Part shown: positions 34,763 to 46,751 of the stretch, in pieces | How the letters are laid out: the number at the start of each line of letters is the position of its first letter | Position numbering within the stretch: the first letter of the stretch is position 1 | From: Pohlia nutans | Taxonomy: Eukaryota; Streptophyta; Bryopsida; Bryales; Mniaceae | NCBI GenBank assembly: GCA_022496805.1 | Contig: CM040094.1 | Span: 15,337,501 to 15,401,500, forward strand | DNA length: 64,000 nt | Reading direction: 5' to 3' | Notes under the pieces: model-generated | Database searches by the model: none | What the model was told of the DNA's origin: nothing | Seen by the model: only the letters and a program-made list of their open reading frames with translations | Program-made: the position numbers and the translations under genes

Positions 34763-35670
34763 TGTAACAAACCTCCCATAGTTTGTCACCAACTCACACA
34801 AAATATACAAATACTATATAAAAATGATCTAAGGCTCACCACCCAACCATAGAGATGAGATCACACACAGAAAGTGACTCTACCTTCTCACCCCCGAGCC
34901 TTTACATAATAGTTCCTTTTCCGAAGGAACTAGAGCCTACTTCTAGTCTTTTTACTTTCTATCCCAATCTTAGATCTAAGTCATAGATCTTTCTATCCTT
35001 CACTTTCAGATCTAGAGTAGTCTTATCTCTTTATCGTTAATTCCAATGCACCTCATATAGAATAGTCTAACTCCAGTGCACCTCATCTTGAGTTGTTTAA
35101 CTCTTGTGCACATGTTCTCAATCCGGAGTGGTCTAGCTCCAGTGCACCTCATCTTGAGTTGTTTAACTCTTGTGCACATGTTCTCAATCTGGAATGGTCT
35201 AGCTCCAGTGCACCTCATCTTGAGTTGTTTAACTCTTATGCACATGTTCTCAATCTAGAGTGTTCTAACTCTAGTGCACCTCATCTTGAGTTGTCTAACT
35301 CTTATGCACATGTTCTCAATCTGGAGTGTTCTAACTCCAGTGCACATGTTCTCAATCTAGAGTGTTCTAACTCTAGTGCACCTCATCTTGAGTTGTTTAA
35401 CTCTTATGCATATGTTCTCAATCTGGAGTGTTCTAACTCCAGTGCACCTCATCTTGAGTTGTCTATCTCTTGTGCACATGTTCTCAATCTAGAGTGTTCT
35501 AACTCCAGTGCACTAAAGATGGAGCTGTCTAACTCCAGTGCACATGTTGTCGACTTGCAGTTGTCTAACTCCAAGCCATCCATCCTCATCTCCTCTCATC
35601 CTCTCGTTAAACACTGCCACATGTGATCAGAAGATTCATTCATCCATCAAATATCTACAGTTATCTTACA
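34763..35670. mobile_element. Possible solo LTR inserted in the right arm
   Basis: Relative to the left arm (which reads AGCCAGTTGGATG), the right arm is split by 908 bp beginning TGTAACAAACC and ending TATCTTACA. TG...CA with TGTAA/TTACA termini fits an LTR. The flanks CAGT and CAAT would be a 4-bp duplication with one change. A TACTATATAAAAATG TATA-like box lies near 34,810. No PBS or polypurine tract is present, so this is a solo LTR at most. Confidence 0.55.
35050..35560. repeat. 66-bp minisatellite inside the inserted element
   Basis: About eight units with a 66-bp period, for example CTAGCTCCAGTGCACCTC then TTGAGTTGTTTAACTCTTG then CACATGTTCTCAATC; one unit is shortened to about 30-36 bp. 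As 66 is divisible by three, long open frames arise on both strands (for example 35,093-35,626). They are a consequence of the repeat and are not supported as genes. Confidence 0.85.
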
Positions 35671-36930
35671 CAATTGGATGTATTGCTACGATTGATAGGC
35701 ATTCTCAGTCTGGGCACGATGCCTAAAGGTATCGTAACCAATGCGTTTCAGTATCTAGGGTACTCGAATTTCACATCATAGTTTGAGCTTGCCCCTTCGA
35801 CTAGGTAATGTATTGAGATCAACCAATGCGTTTCAGTATCTAGGGTACTCGAATTTCACATCATAGTTTGAGCTTGCCCCTTCGACTGGGTAATGTATTG
35901 AGATCAGTGATCTAGTTTTCATAAGCATCCGTCCAGTACACCGGTTATTGCCATTACTGTGAGCCATAGTAATTGAGAGAATTTGAGAATTCTTACAGTA
36001 ATGTACATTGGAGATGTATGTACTGAAATTAGTGTGAGGATTGGCGTAAAGCCTTGCACTAATTCTGTGTCTCACAGTAATGGAAATAATCGGAATAGTA
36101 CTCTATGCTACACTCTTTTCAAAAGTAAAAATCTCCTCTTCAAAATACATAATCAAAGTAAATGCACCCGCCACACGGAAAAGTGCAGAACCTGAAGGTA
36201 ATTGAACTCCATGTGAGTTGAGCGACCTGCTGAATCAATCATAAGCGATCGCTCCAACTCCACACCCCAAGTAATTGAGTGCAGGAAGTAATTTCATCCA
36301 ATTTTGAAACCCTGATTTTCCTTTACGCGACTTGAACTGAAACTTTCCAACCCTCAAGAACGCCGCGATTACGTTTCACCTTCCATAAATTTCCCCCAAT
36401 ACAATCACCCTTGCTTGCAATGGTCGAAAGGCCTCCTGGTTCCACCAGCGACCTCTTCGCCAGCCTACTTCGTCCCCCGAACCGAAAACAAACACCAAAA
36501 ATAAAAAACCCTACTCTGCGCCCTCGGTCGCCACTCAATCAAAGATGCCTCCACCACAACATGACGACGAAAACTCTCGCCATCGTAACCAATCCAGAGG
36601 GGAAGGAATAAAATATAAATATAAATAAATAATAAATAATAAATAGAAACAATCCGCAGTCTCTGCTCAAATCCTACGGTAGCAATATACTTACAAAAAA
36701 ACGCGATGAAATCAAAAAACTCCTATTGAAACTGGAGCAGCAAAGCACAGCCAGCAAAGCAACGCACCGAGAGAGGCTCCACCGGAAGTATTTAGAAATC
36801 AAGAAGGAACGCAGATGAAGATGAACGCATATGTTTTTGAGCTTGGGTTGTCTCCTCGACGGATTCCAGCGCGGAACGGTCGAGTGAGACAAAGCATGCT
36901 CTATTGTATAATAGATTGAAAGTATAACCA

Positions 36931-38763
36931 CAGCTGGAGGGCAAAGTTAACACATTTGCACCAAATATTTAATTTTTTTGAAAAAATAAGGTACAAATTG
37001 TAGAATAATTGTAAATATTCTTCAAATTTCACTTCTTCACCATACCAAAAAGAAAGTTTTTGTGGAAAATTAGTTTCCCAAAAAAATTGGAATTTATTTT
37101 AGAAATATTTCTGCCGACCCTGCCCTCCACCTATGATATGCTCTGAGCCTCACCCTGAGTCACCCAGAAGCTCAGAATGATTGATAGAAGGAAGTGAAGT
37201 ACACTTTCGCACAAAACTCAAATACAGTAGTGTTTTCAATTTTTGTAAATGCCAGATTCCTTGATATTATCATAATTTGCTGTGTTGAAATCTTCTTGAA
37301 AATGGACACCAGACCCATATTTTCTTAAAATAGTAAACACACTCAAGCAGATGAAAGCCAGGAATTACGAAATTACTGCACCCTTATATTTATATAAATG
37401 TATGTATGTATGTATGTATGTATGCAGACGTGTTTCACTCTTGCATATTACCAGAACTGTTCCGGAGGTGGCACAATCATTTAGTTCAATACATATCAAT
37501 GGCTTGCCAACAACTAATAGCGTAAAAAGAACACGACAGCATGCAGGTGACTCGATCGACTTTGAGACCTTCAAGTGCTTTGGGGTCCTGGTTTGGGGTA
37601 GTACCTGTTTTGCAACTTCCTGTGCAATCGACTCCGCAATTCCAGTTCCTGCCTGCAGCAGATTGTAAAGCCCATCGATAAGATCTGAAATGTAACAATT
37701 TAGGAACATGTTATAAGTGGATCGAGTATCTTCTGCCTTCACAATAGTCACATTCAATGAAGATGAGTTACAACTCGGCCACGCATTCTCGATATTCTGA
37801 TTTCCCTGGACAGCAGCAGTTTAGGGAGCTCTGCAAAGAAAGTCACAACAGCTTTCGAATGAAAATATTCTGTTGTACCGACCGACTAAACGACGTACAA
37901 GAGCGCGTCGAGACAATAAAACGTCAGTCATCACTGTATTATAAAACGACGGAATTGCACACAAATTGCAAAACAAATCAGTCCACTGCAAAACAGAAAA
38001 CCTCCTCCGATTAATGGATATCCGCAAAGAAAAGAGCGAGGAAGGAGCTTCACCATCACAAAACGTACACCGTCGCTCCTCCTGCAGGACTCTGTAAACA
38101 GCCAACCAGATTTACAGACTTCCAGCAATTGAAACAGACCAGCTAGATGAGTCCAATCACTTCCGAATTAGGTTCTTTCATTATGTTGTCGATGTACACA
38201 CTCCTCAAAAGAAAGATTCGATCAACTAACCTCCCGCCTACCGCAAAAGCTCTGTGCAAGAAGAGACTCAATCAATTCCAGTTTCAGGTGAAGAGGAAGT
38301 GATAACATAATTATGTGCAAATGTCTACCAGGAAGTGCAGCTTCGATCGTTCTCTTGTTTTCATCTTGCTCCACGAAGAAGATACAGGAGCTTTGCTTTC
38401 AAACATCGGTTAAAACCACCGGAGTATGTGTGACCTCTTTCTATCTACTGCTCTATATACAAGTACCAGCATCAATAGCCGAGAATGTCGTTACGCCAAG
38501 ACCTGCCACCCAGGCTGCGGGATGTACACTGACAGCATGATTTTATCTACAACAATTAAGGGCGCTTGGCAATACTGGCAATTAAGGGCAATTTAACTGA
38601 ACCCGCAGATTTGCTCCAACATCCCGTGAAACAGTCCCCACCGGCCTAATCCAATATGCAAAACAGTAGTTCATCTCAACTCAGTGGCCCTTGAGATCCG
38701 ATTGCCGCAGGCACATGCTGATCGTTGCTTCCGCCAGCAGGCTCTGCTGTCGAATTGGCATTA
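36931..38763. other. Region between the inverted duplication and the RING gene
   Basis: No gene is supported with confidence. A (TATG)n tract lies at about 37,398-37,424. One exon-like block on the minus strand (37,605-37,684) has an acceptor TTTCAG and donor CAG|GTACTA and encodes LIDGLYNLLQAGTGIAESIA; the family is not recognised and no partner exon was found, so it may be an orphan exon. Confidence 0.4.
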
Positions 38764-40732
38764 CTACTTCGCTGCTTCACCGACTTCATGCTTGCAAAGG
38801 GGGCATGACGCATTGATCTTGAGCCATTTGTCAACACAATCCACATGAAAATGATGTGTGCAAGGCAGTTCCCTTAACTCCGCACCATCCCCGTACTTAC
38901 CGAGACAGATGCAACACACAGCATCTTCGGCGGATACCTGCCTCTCCTTATCCGTTCCAGGTGCTACAACACCTCCATCTCCTCCACCCTCCGAATCTGA
39001 TTCACTCTCATCCTTGTCATCCTCGTTGTTGTTAGGAATCTTCAAGGCTTTGAATTTGTAAGTTGGCAGTGCAGAAATGACTTCTGCAGATGCTCCTCTG
39101 GGCCGATTTGAATACTCACGGAACCCCAACAGTGCAATTATGCAGGGCAAGCAGCAGCATAGAGTCGCACACAATATAATCGGCAATGTATACCCAATGC
39201 AACTGACTCCAATGAAAAAGATGCACAGCCTGCTTGCACCAGAGGAGGACCCATGTTAAATAGCGCACCAAAATGATTATTGCAAGAACCTAGAGTCAAA
39301 AAACAAAAACCGGACTGAGGAATATATAAATTTGAAACTGTAAGCATCTATCTCCAAGATTATGATCTGCAGGCACCTGTACAAATTGGGAGCCTCGCTT
39401 GCTGATGTGTGCCAACCAAATATCCATATGCTGCCAACCACAAACCAGGTTGCAAAGAAAAAATCCAGCACTATCTTGGACCTCTCAGCGACCACCCCAA
39501 GCCTGCACACGAGACCAAATCATCACTCAGTCAATGCTTCCAGTCTGCAGACTATCTTGGTGACTAAGCCTTCGTCATGTGACTCTTTTAGCAGAGATGA
39601 ACAAAAGATGAAACAGAAATCCTCGTGAATATAGACACCCGGTTTATACATTCATGGTAAACCCTGTAAAACAAAACCCCTCTCGTGCTGCTTCCAACTC
39701 TTGACTGTCCCTCGACAACAAGGGACGGATATTGATAGTCAGGAAGCCCTGTTCATAACAACAAAAATCTTGTGACCAGGAAAGCGAAACAACTAGAGGA
39801 TTAGCAGAATACCTGTCAACATCAATTGAGTCTTGTCCATCAAACCCTTGATGCTGAACGATTTGTGACACCTCAGCTTGTGCGGGTGAGGGGCTAAGCG
39901 ATCTATTAGGCGTAGGCACAGAACCACCGGATGGAGTTGCTGGAGAGGAGGAAGCTTGAGGAAGCGGGTTCTCCTCCCCAGAACGTACGTAGCGGTAACG
40001 CCAATAGAGCAGGGGCAACGATGCTACACATCCTGCTGCATAAGCTATCACCAGTGCTTGCAGAGGTGTTTCTGGATGCTCATCTCTAGAGAGGGAAAGG
40101 ACGATGATCGCGAGAAGAATCTGGCTGATTGTGTTGGTAAATTCAATTGTTATCCAAATACCAGAATTCAATGGACTTGTTCTTTGTCGTGCACTCCGGT
40201 CTTGTGTGATCGCTGAGCTTGCAGAGGAATTAGTCGCATCTGAAGAAAAAGAAGGTTGGCTTCTTAAGGATAAGTTAACAGACAAACTTCTTGACAACGT
40301 CTCCCCTGCAGTTAAGAGAAGAGGGAACCATGCTGGCTTGAGCAATGATGTGCACCACCAAAATTTGTACAAAGAGAGTTCCATTTGAAAGTAAAGGCCT
40401 CAATCTAGTTTCCTACTAAAAGAGGGCCTTTCAGATTGTTAAACATGGAGATGCGTGCACCTGATATTCCTGAACTGTGGGACAATACCACAAGAAGATT
40501 AGCTAAAAATTTGCATACCTGTAGGAACACCTTCTTGTGGTACTACTGATGGAGAATTCAAGCTTTGGGATAATACTCGACTCCCAACATTCGAAGAAGT
40601 GAGGGAAGAATCTGTATCAGGTCGAATGGTCACAACATGTTCCTGTTGGACAAAAGGTTGTGGATCCATTAGCAAGGGAGATGTGTCACTGGTCTGAGAT
40701 TCAAGATCCAAGTTCTCACACCGACAGGCCAT
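38764..40732 (-). CDS. Membrane RING-H2 E3 ubiquitin ligase (At1g12760/At4g11680 type)
   Basis: Four exons on the minus strand, 40732-40519, 40305-39813, 39502-39377 and 39229-38764, join in phase to 432 aa. Such proteins attach ubiquitin to targets from a membrane. Segments in order: a Ser/Pro-rich N-terminus, ITIEFTNTISQILLAIIVLS and a second hydrophobic stretch (LVIAYAAGCVASLPLLYW), a third in exon 3 (VLDFFFATWFVVGSIWIFGW), a fourth at LCATLCCCLPCIIALLGF, an acidic linker, and a C-terminal RING-H2: CCIC, then C-T-H-HF-H-VD-C, DKWL, and CPLC, with the canonical spacing. The CCCLPCIIA motif before the linker is diagnostic of this plant subgroup. The start is tentative, since the frame stays open upstream of 40,732. 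Substrates are unknown. Confidence 0.88.
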
Positions 40733-42517
40733 GGAAGTATCTGAAACCTCCCTCCAACCTAGGGAGGCCAGAGAAACATAACCCGTCCGTCTTGTCTCTT
40801 CAGAGCGGCAAAAGAAAATGGAAAGACAAGGTTTCGAAAGCTATACGTTGCAGGCGTGAATAGCATTCGCTACCGGAATTTCCAAACTGGTCAGGTCACT
40901 TTGTTGCCGAAAAGGTCCAGACATTTGAAATGTACTCGTTTGTGCTCCTCTAATCGATAATGCACACATAGATGCTGAATATTGAAGTATTCCTGATACG
41001 ATAGTGAAGACCATCTACAAATCCGGAAACACGGATGGATCACCGACTGCCGGATCAATTAAAAAAACCTGAGCAGAGCTGCTGAAGAAAAAGGAATCCA
41101 TCTCATTCCTTCTTCACGCAACTGATGTTGAAGGATAAGGAGCTCCCACCGTCATTGCACCCTATAAACATAAAAAACTTGTAATTTCAGTTCAATTCTG
41201 ACTTATTGATAAACACAAAGACTACAAACAGAGTTATCACTCACAAGCTCAGTTCAGGTAGGATTAAAACTAAATTTTAGTATATTTCCCTCAGCTGCTA
41301 CAGAAGAGCAACCGCCAGGTTTAGGATACTAAACTATACAAGCACATTAGATTGCAGTGACATATTAATATATCTAACTTACTCATCAAATGACTACAAA
41401 CTTATAATCAGATTCCCTTACAAGACAGAGTAGTTAAAAATATAGTAAGCTCTTCATTAAACAATAGTATTCACATCATACGCGGTTGTAAGAAACATAC
41501 AAGTTCACAACAAATAAGAAAAATGCACATAGATCGATTCTCATTCACGTGGACCGTCTTCTGCAAGTAGCTCGCCGCATCCAGGTTCTATTGCAGAAAC
41601 TCACTAGACTTGCTAATATTCTAAAATTCACTAAGAGCTACTCTTTTCCACCAACAGAGAAAGGATGTCAATGCTCTTTCAAACAGTATGGAGTATTCAC
41701 AACATAGAAAAGTAGATGTTCACAATAAACAGGAAAAAAAAATCAATCCTCAATCACATAGACTGTCTCCCGCAAGTAGCTCGCCGCATCCTTCTATTGC
41801 AGAAAGTCAATAGTGCTAATATTCTAAGAGAACGCCATACTCTTTAAACCCGATCACACACTATCCTCGTACAACAACAAGAACGAACATACCGAAAACC
41901 CTAACACACAGAGCAGACAAGAATCACTTCACTTCCAGAAAGCAATGCACAAAAGCAGGCCCGCAATTAATTAAGCCGCACTGTCGGCAAGAGATTTCTC
42001 TTAGAACGCTCACTCTTCCAGATAGTTCCTGAGCTAATTAATGTCAAAGGCGAAGCGTTCTGTACAAGGTTTAGCAGCGAGTAACTTACATAATTGTCTC
42101 TCTACTCCCGCGCTAGCTTACAAACAAACTGCAATTGAACTGACGCTTCACAGCAACAAACGGTAAACAAGAGTGATGTAACACTTACTTCGGCAGGGCT
42201 TGAAGAAACTAAACAAGAATTCTGCTCCGACATCAGCATCGAAAGATTGGCGTCTAGATTGAGTGCGACTCTTTCACAACCGCAGTGTGGCAATTGTGTA
42301 CATGATTCTTCACCTAGGGCTCCTTTTTTTATTGTACTTTTCCCCTTTCGCAACCGTCTCCCCGCCGGGAGCTGAAGAAGACGGCAACACCTCCCGCCCG
42401 CCGGCTTCTTTTGAGCTGACTTGTTGAAGCAAGAGACAGTCAATTTCTCCTATCCTATCCACAACAACTCTCCGGGAATCTATACCTGAAATCAAACTTT
42501 CTGCGTCTAAAATTAGA
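40733..42517. other. Upstream region and probable 5' UTR of the RING gene
   Basis: No independent gene. An internal duplication links 41,520-41,640 and 41,730-41,835 (CGCAAGTAGCTCGCCGCATCC, TTCTATTGCAGAAA). A GC-richer patch at 42,350-42,420 may mark the transcription start of the minus-strand RING gene. Confidence 0.4.
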
Positions 42518-42546
42518 AACTCGCACAATTTGAAATTGTGCGAGTT
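42518..42546. other. Perfect 13-bp hairpin
   Basis: AACTCGCACAATT, a 3-base loop TGA, then AATTGTGCGAGTT. The arms match perfectly. It lies directly before the degenerate left end of the next MITE, so it could be part of that element or a cruciform. Confidence 0.7.
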
Positions 42547-42551
42547 CACGA

Positions 42552-42876
42552 ATATGACGGAGTCCTTCCAAGAGTGAGGGTGCCTTTTAGTTTTATCCAC
42601 CTTTATATATGGAGTGACTAGTGATTTGTAATTGAATGAACCATTGAATCAAATAAGCAATTACAAAACATTGTTGAATTGTGATTTAATCAAATAAACA
42701 AGTATAAAACATTGTTGAATTGTTGAATTGTGATTGAATGAGTGCTTTCAATTACTGTTCACCATGGTTGATTGGTCTTGTTTAATGCCATGTGCCCCTA
42801 TAGCTACTGATTTGATGTGAAATATTTCACATCATTTTGTTAGAGACAACACTCACAAAGGCTGCTGAATGTTATG
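42552..42876. mobile_element. TIR-type MITE with CATAACATT ends, copy 3
   Basis: The right end AAGGCTGCTGAATGTTATG is well kept. The left end is degenerate (GACGGAGTCCTTCC). The interior shares GGTGCCTTTTAGTTT, GTAATTGAATGAACCATTG and GATGTGAAATATTTCACATC with copies 1 and 2. Confidence 0.65.
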
Positions 42877-43914
42877 TCGTAGGACTTATGATTTGAAACT
42901 AGCAAATAAATTTTGTTTTTTTGTTGGTAGAACGAGTGGCATCCCAGATCAGAAGAAAATGTGTTTTTATTATCCAATTTGCACATTCATCCATTATATT
43001 GTCTATAAATTAAAAAAATCATTCAACAAATGATGACTCTTATATTATGGCTTTGGTAATTACATTCATTTTATTTCTCATAATTTCTAGTCTTAAATTG
43101 TCTGGACACAGCATGTAAGATTTTGGCAAAAAAATTGGAGATATTTGAGATTCATTGAATTGTCAGTTCTACTCTATGAAAACTAAATAAAAAATTAGTG
43201 TGATACTGTAACCTAGAAGCAGCTTTGATGCATGTTTGCCAGTTATTTAGTTAAAGTCTAAAATTTGCCTTTCGCACTTTAAAATTAATAAAATTAAATT
43301 TTGATAACTCAAGGGACAAGTTTGTTGAGACTCCTCATAATTGCTAAAAACCCATTGTTCATGTTCGTAGGATCATAGGATCCTATAAACAAGTACTTTT
43401 ATATAACGGCTCATAGGCCATTCAAGATGAACATAGGATCCTCTAAACAAGTACTTTGTTGGTTTGACCTTTAGGAAGAGGCATTGCAGGGACACTTAGT
43501 TTCTTGGGCTAAATATCACTGTAGCAAATATATTTCGTCCACCAATATTCCGTCCTCCAAGAGCAACTTGGAAGCTTCAAGAGCTCATTCGCGTTCATTT
43601 GGGAGCTCCAAGAGTAGAGAAAGGAGCTTGCGCCGATGAGATTTCAAGGCGATTCACTATGTTGCTGTAAGGGATTTTTTCATCGTTCTTGATATTCTAT
43701 GTCAATTTTAGAGCGGGTTAATATGTTTGTAGCAATCGAGGAATTAACATACTCTGGGGGTTTCTTTTAGTCATTGGCAGCTTGAAGACTTTGAATAGGA
43801 AAATTAATATGTTTTAAGCAATAGCTAAGAAAAAATAAAGATAAACTAAAGCTACAAATTGCTAGGGTTTCTTTTCGGAAGCGTGAAAGATGATAATTGA
43901 TGTCGGTATAGGGT
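42877..43914. other. Gene-free stretch
   Basis: No gene. A pair of GATCCT(A/C)TAAACAAGTACTTT words at about 43,370-43,460 foreshadows the minisatellite at 44,341. Confidence 0.4.
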
Positions 43915-44163
43915 TTCTTCTCGCAAGCGTCATTAGCAGCTTGAAGGTTTCTCGTGTGAATTAATGTAGTCTAGAGTTTCTTTTTGAAGCGTCATTGGCA
44001 GCTTGAAGGCTTCTCGGGTATGAATTGATGTAGTCCAAGGTTTTTTTTCGCAAGCGTCATTGGCAACTGAAGGTTTCTCGTGTATGAATTGATGTAGTCC
44101 AATGTTTCTTTTTGCAAAAGTCGTTGGCAGCTTGAAGGCTTCTCGTGTATGAATTGATGTCGA
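43915..44163. repeat. Minisatellite, about 60-bp unit
   Basis: Four units with GCAAGCGTCATTGGCAGCTT, GAAGG(T/C)TTCTCGTGTATG and AATTGATGTAGTCC. Units differ by small indels. The minus strand stays open through it (43,933-44,310), which I treat as a repeat artefact. Confidence 0.75.
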
Positions 44164-44340
44164 AATATGTAGGTTTTTTAATTTCTTGATGCAGCGATTT
44201 CTGTAGGCGACAAATGAATGCAACTTATTCGAGTAGCCCCGACTACGTCGATTCTCCCATTCTCCCATTGATATCCCCGCCGAAGTCAAAGCCCAGAAAA
44301 TGAGGTTCAAGTGTGGAATTTCTCACTTTATACACTTGTT

Positions 44341-44638
44341 GTAATGACTTTTGGACCATTCAAGATGAACATAAGACCCTTTGAAGAAGTATTTTATTGT
44401 AATGACTTTTGGACCGTTCAAGATGAACGTAGGATCCTCTGAACAAGTACTTTATTGTAATGACTTTTGGACCGTTCAAGATGGACGTAGGATCCTCTGA
44501 ACAAGTACTTTATTGTAATGACTTTTGGACCGTTCAAGATGGACGTAGGATCCTCTGAACAAGTACTTAATTTATTGTAATGATTTTTGGACCGTTTAAG
44601 ATGAACTTAGGATTCAGTCAACGAATGCTTTACTGTAA
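44341..44638. repeat. Minisatellite, 58-bp unit
   Basis: Five units starting TGACTTTTGGACCGTTCAAG and holding GTAGGATCCTCTGAACAAGT. The three central units are almost identical and the outer ones diverged, the usual result of internal homogenisation. Confidence 0.85.
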
Positions 44639-44881
44639 CAGCTCTTTGAGCTATAGATCCATAGAGCCACCACGCACAATACATTTGATGTCCTATGGGT
44701 AAAATATTTAGTTAATAAACATTCTATTCAATTCCGGTTTTTTCAGTCAATAATTTATTAAATTTTCCAGTTCAACTATAACATCAAATTGTTGTATCAA
44801 AGGTGCTTTTATATTACGGTAATCACTTTTTGAAGGAAAATATTTGTCTATTGTGTTAATAAATGTGTATAAATTCTTTAA

Positions 44882-46202
44882 CCCCTAAATGCCCAGAGCC
44901 CTCTTCAAGATTTTGGAGATTTGCAAAGTTGCATTATAAGATGCAAATAAGAGGATATTTTGAAGTTGATGTATGAATCAAAGTTGTAAATTATGAATTT
45001 CAGATTCTATCCATATAGTCAAATCTATGATTGGAATCACCAATATTTTGTATAAAGTTTGATACCTAAAATTCAAAATTGGTTTGTAATTTGATTACGA
45101 ATAAGATATTTCCAATTTGTGAATGATACTTGTTGTGATTTATTGAAATGTAATACTTTAAGTGTAGTGATTTTTAGAGATTTTTGGTTGTTTTCTTTTA
45201 TGAGTTGACTTTCTCAACGACACTTTTGAACTAAGATCTTAGAAATATTTAGTGAATCATTGCAACATGAAATGAGGCTTAAAGTTTTCACAAATCATCC
45301 CTTATTAATTAGTTAACACATTCATAAAGCTAACCTTCCATAAAATCTATTGGAAAAAACCCACACTGCAAAAAAATGCATGATGGATGAGAAGACGTGG
45401 ATGAAATTTGTACATTGTCAAAAAAATGGACATCTAGGCAGTTTAAGAATCAAACTGTGGAACCATAGATTAAATATTTGGTGTTGACAAAAGTTTTAGG
45501 AATGAAAGTAAACAAAAGAAGTTTATTAAAAGTTGGATTTAAGATATTGGATTCTAATGTATTTGAGCATAAAAGTTTATATAACATAGGAAAATTGTCT
45601 AGGGGGCATTGGGGGGATTTAACTATAGGTTAGATTGTCATAACACTCATAATGACATAAGCTCTATAAGATTATAAAGTAAGCCAATATTTTGAAGTTG
45701 ATTATTTGTTGGAAATGATAAAATAAACAAATAAATTAAAAAAATTGTTTAATAATAAGAATTCTTAGGCTATGAATTTAATTTAAACTTTCAAAAGTAT
45801 ATTAATTTAAACTTTCAAAATTATGTTAATTTATAAAATGACATAAAACCCAGTTTAGATCCATGAACTTGTTCTATGTATGAATTTTAGAAAGAAATAT
45901 TTTTTGGGCTAAAGTTTTGAGCATACAAAATTTGTAATGTTATACTAATCTTCCATGATTTGGTTTATTTTTAAAATCTTCCAAAATTTATTGCACACTA
46001 GAATTTTGCCAATAGTACATAGGGACTAATGTATTTGGAGATTAATCTCAATCATTCAATTATTGGATTGAATGTCATTTAAATCACACAAAAAATAATG
46101 AGCAAATGAAATGAAAACAATGAAACAATGATTTTTTTAAATTAGAATTGGGCTCTCCCTCTAAACCTAACTTGTTCTTGAAATTTTTAAATTTCATTTG
46201 TT
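44882..46202. other. Sequence following an orphan piggyBac-like left end
   Basis: TTAA at 44,878-44,881 followed by CCCCTAAATGCCCAGAG is a clean left terminus, but no matching right end was found before 46,202. The body is AT-rich and ORF-free. It may be a truncated family D/E element. Confidence 0.45.
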
Positions 46203-46206
46203 TTAA

Positions 46207-46747
46207 CCCCTAAATGACTGAGGGGGTAAGGGCAAAACCTAAATGTGTTATAAAATGTTGCTTCTACAACTTTGATGAAGTTTGGTCCAAAAAAGAAAAT
46301 GAGAAGCACAATGTTTAGTAATTATCCGTACGGTTAAACTTTCCAAAAATGTTTTAGATACTCATTAAACAAATTTAGAAGCATTTATCGTTGGATATTC
46401 ACCAAAATTACAAATTTTATTTTTAGAATTTGAAATTTGGTATGATTGGTTGAAACTAGACATTCTGTTCTAAAGTTCAAAAAAGCAAAATTTTAGAAAG
46501 AGGGAACATCATTACTTTCCCGAAATAGTAAGTTTTGTAACACTAGGACAATGTTGAGGTGTTTGTCTTTGAAAAATTCTCCTTGATGGAGTTTAACTCA
46601 GATTGACATGATTCAAATTGGGTTGGAAAATAGACTTGATTTCCTATTTGAAAATGTTTTTTATTTTTAAAATTTTAAAATTTTCATCTCGGGCAACCTG
46701 TAAAAAAAGGGCAGCGACCATAAAATGGTCGTTCGGTCACTTGGGGG
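46207..46747. mobile_element. piggyBac-like MITE (CCCCTAAATGAC ends)
   Basis: 541 bp between TTAA at 46,203-46,206 and 46,748-46,751. Ends CCCCTAAATGACTGAGGG and GTTCGGTCACTTGGGGG. No ORF. Confidence 0.75.
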
Positions 46748-46751
46748 TTAA

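Larger units (their letters stand above)
34328..36930. repeat. Right arm of the inverted duplication
   Basis: The inverse of 31,973-33,577. It is longer by a 908-bp insertion (34,763-35,670) and an 85-bp tandem duplication (35,736-35,820 repeated at 35,821-35,905). Subtracting both leaves about 1,610 bp, matching the left arm. The insertion and duplication are therefore younger than the inversion event. Confidence 0.85.

Noticed and set aside
35093..35626. 177-codon open frame with 22-residue repeats
   Set aside because: It is exactly the 66-bp minisatellite; the opposite strand is also open. There are no splice signals and no family resemblance.
43915..44638. CRISPR-like array of regular repeats
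   Set aside because: Units are directly contiguous minisatellites with no unique spacers, in a plant nuclear setting.
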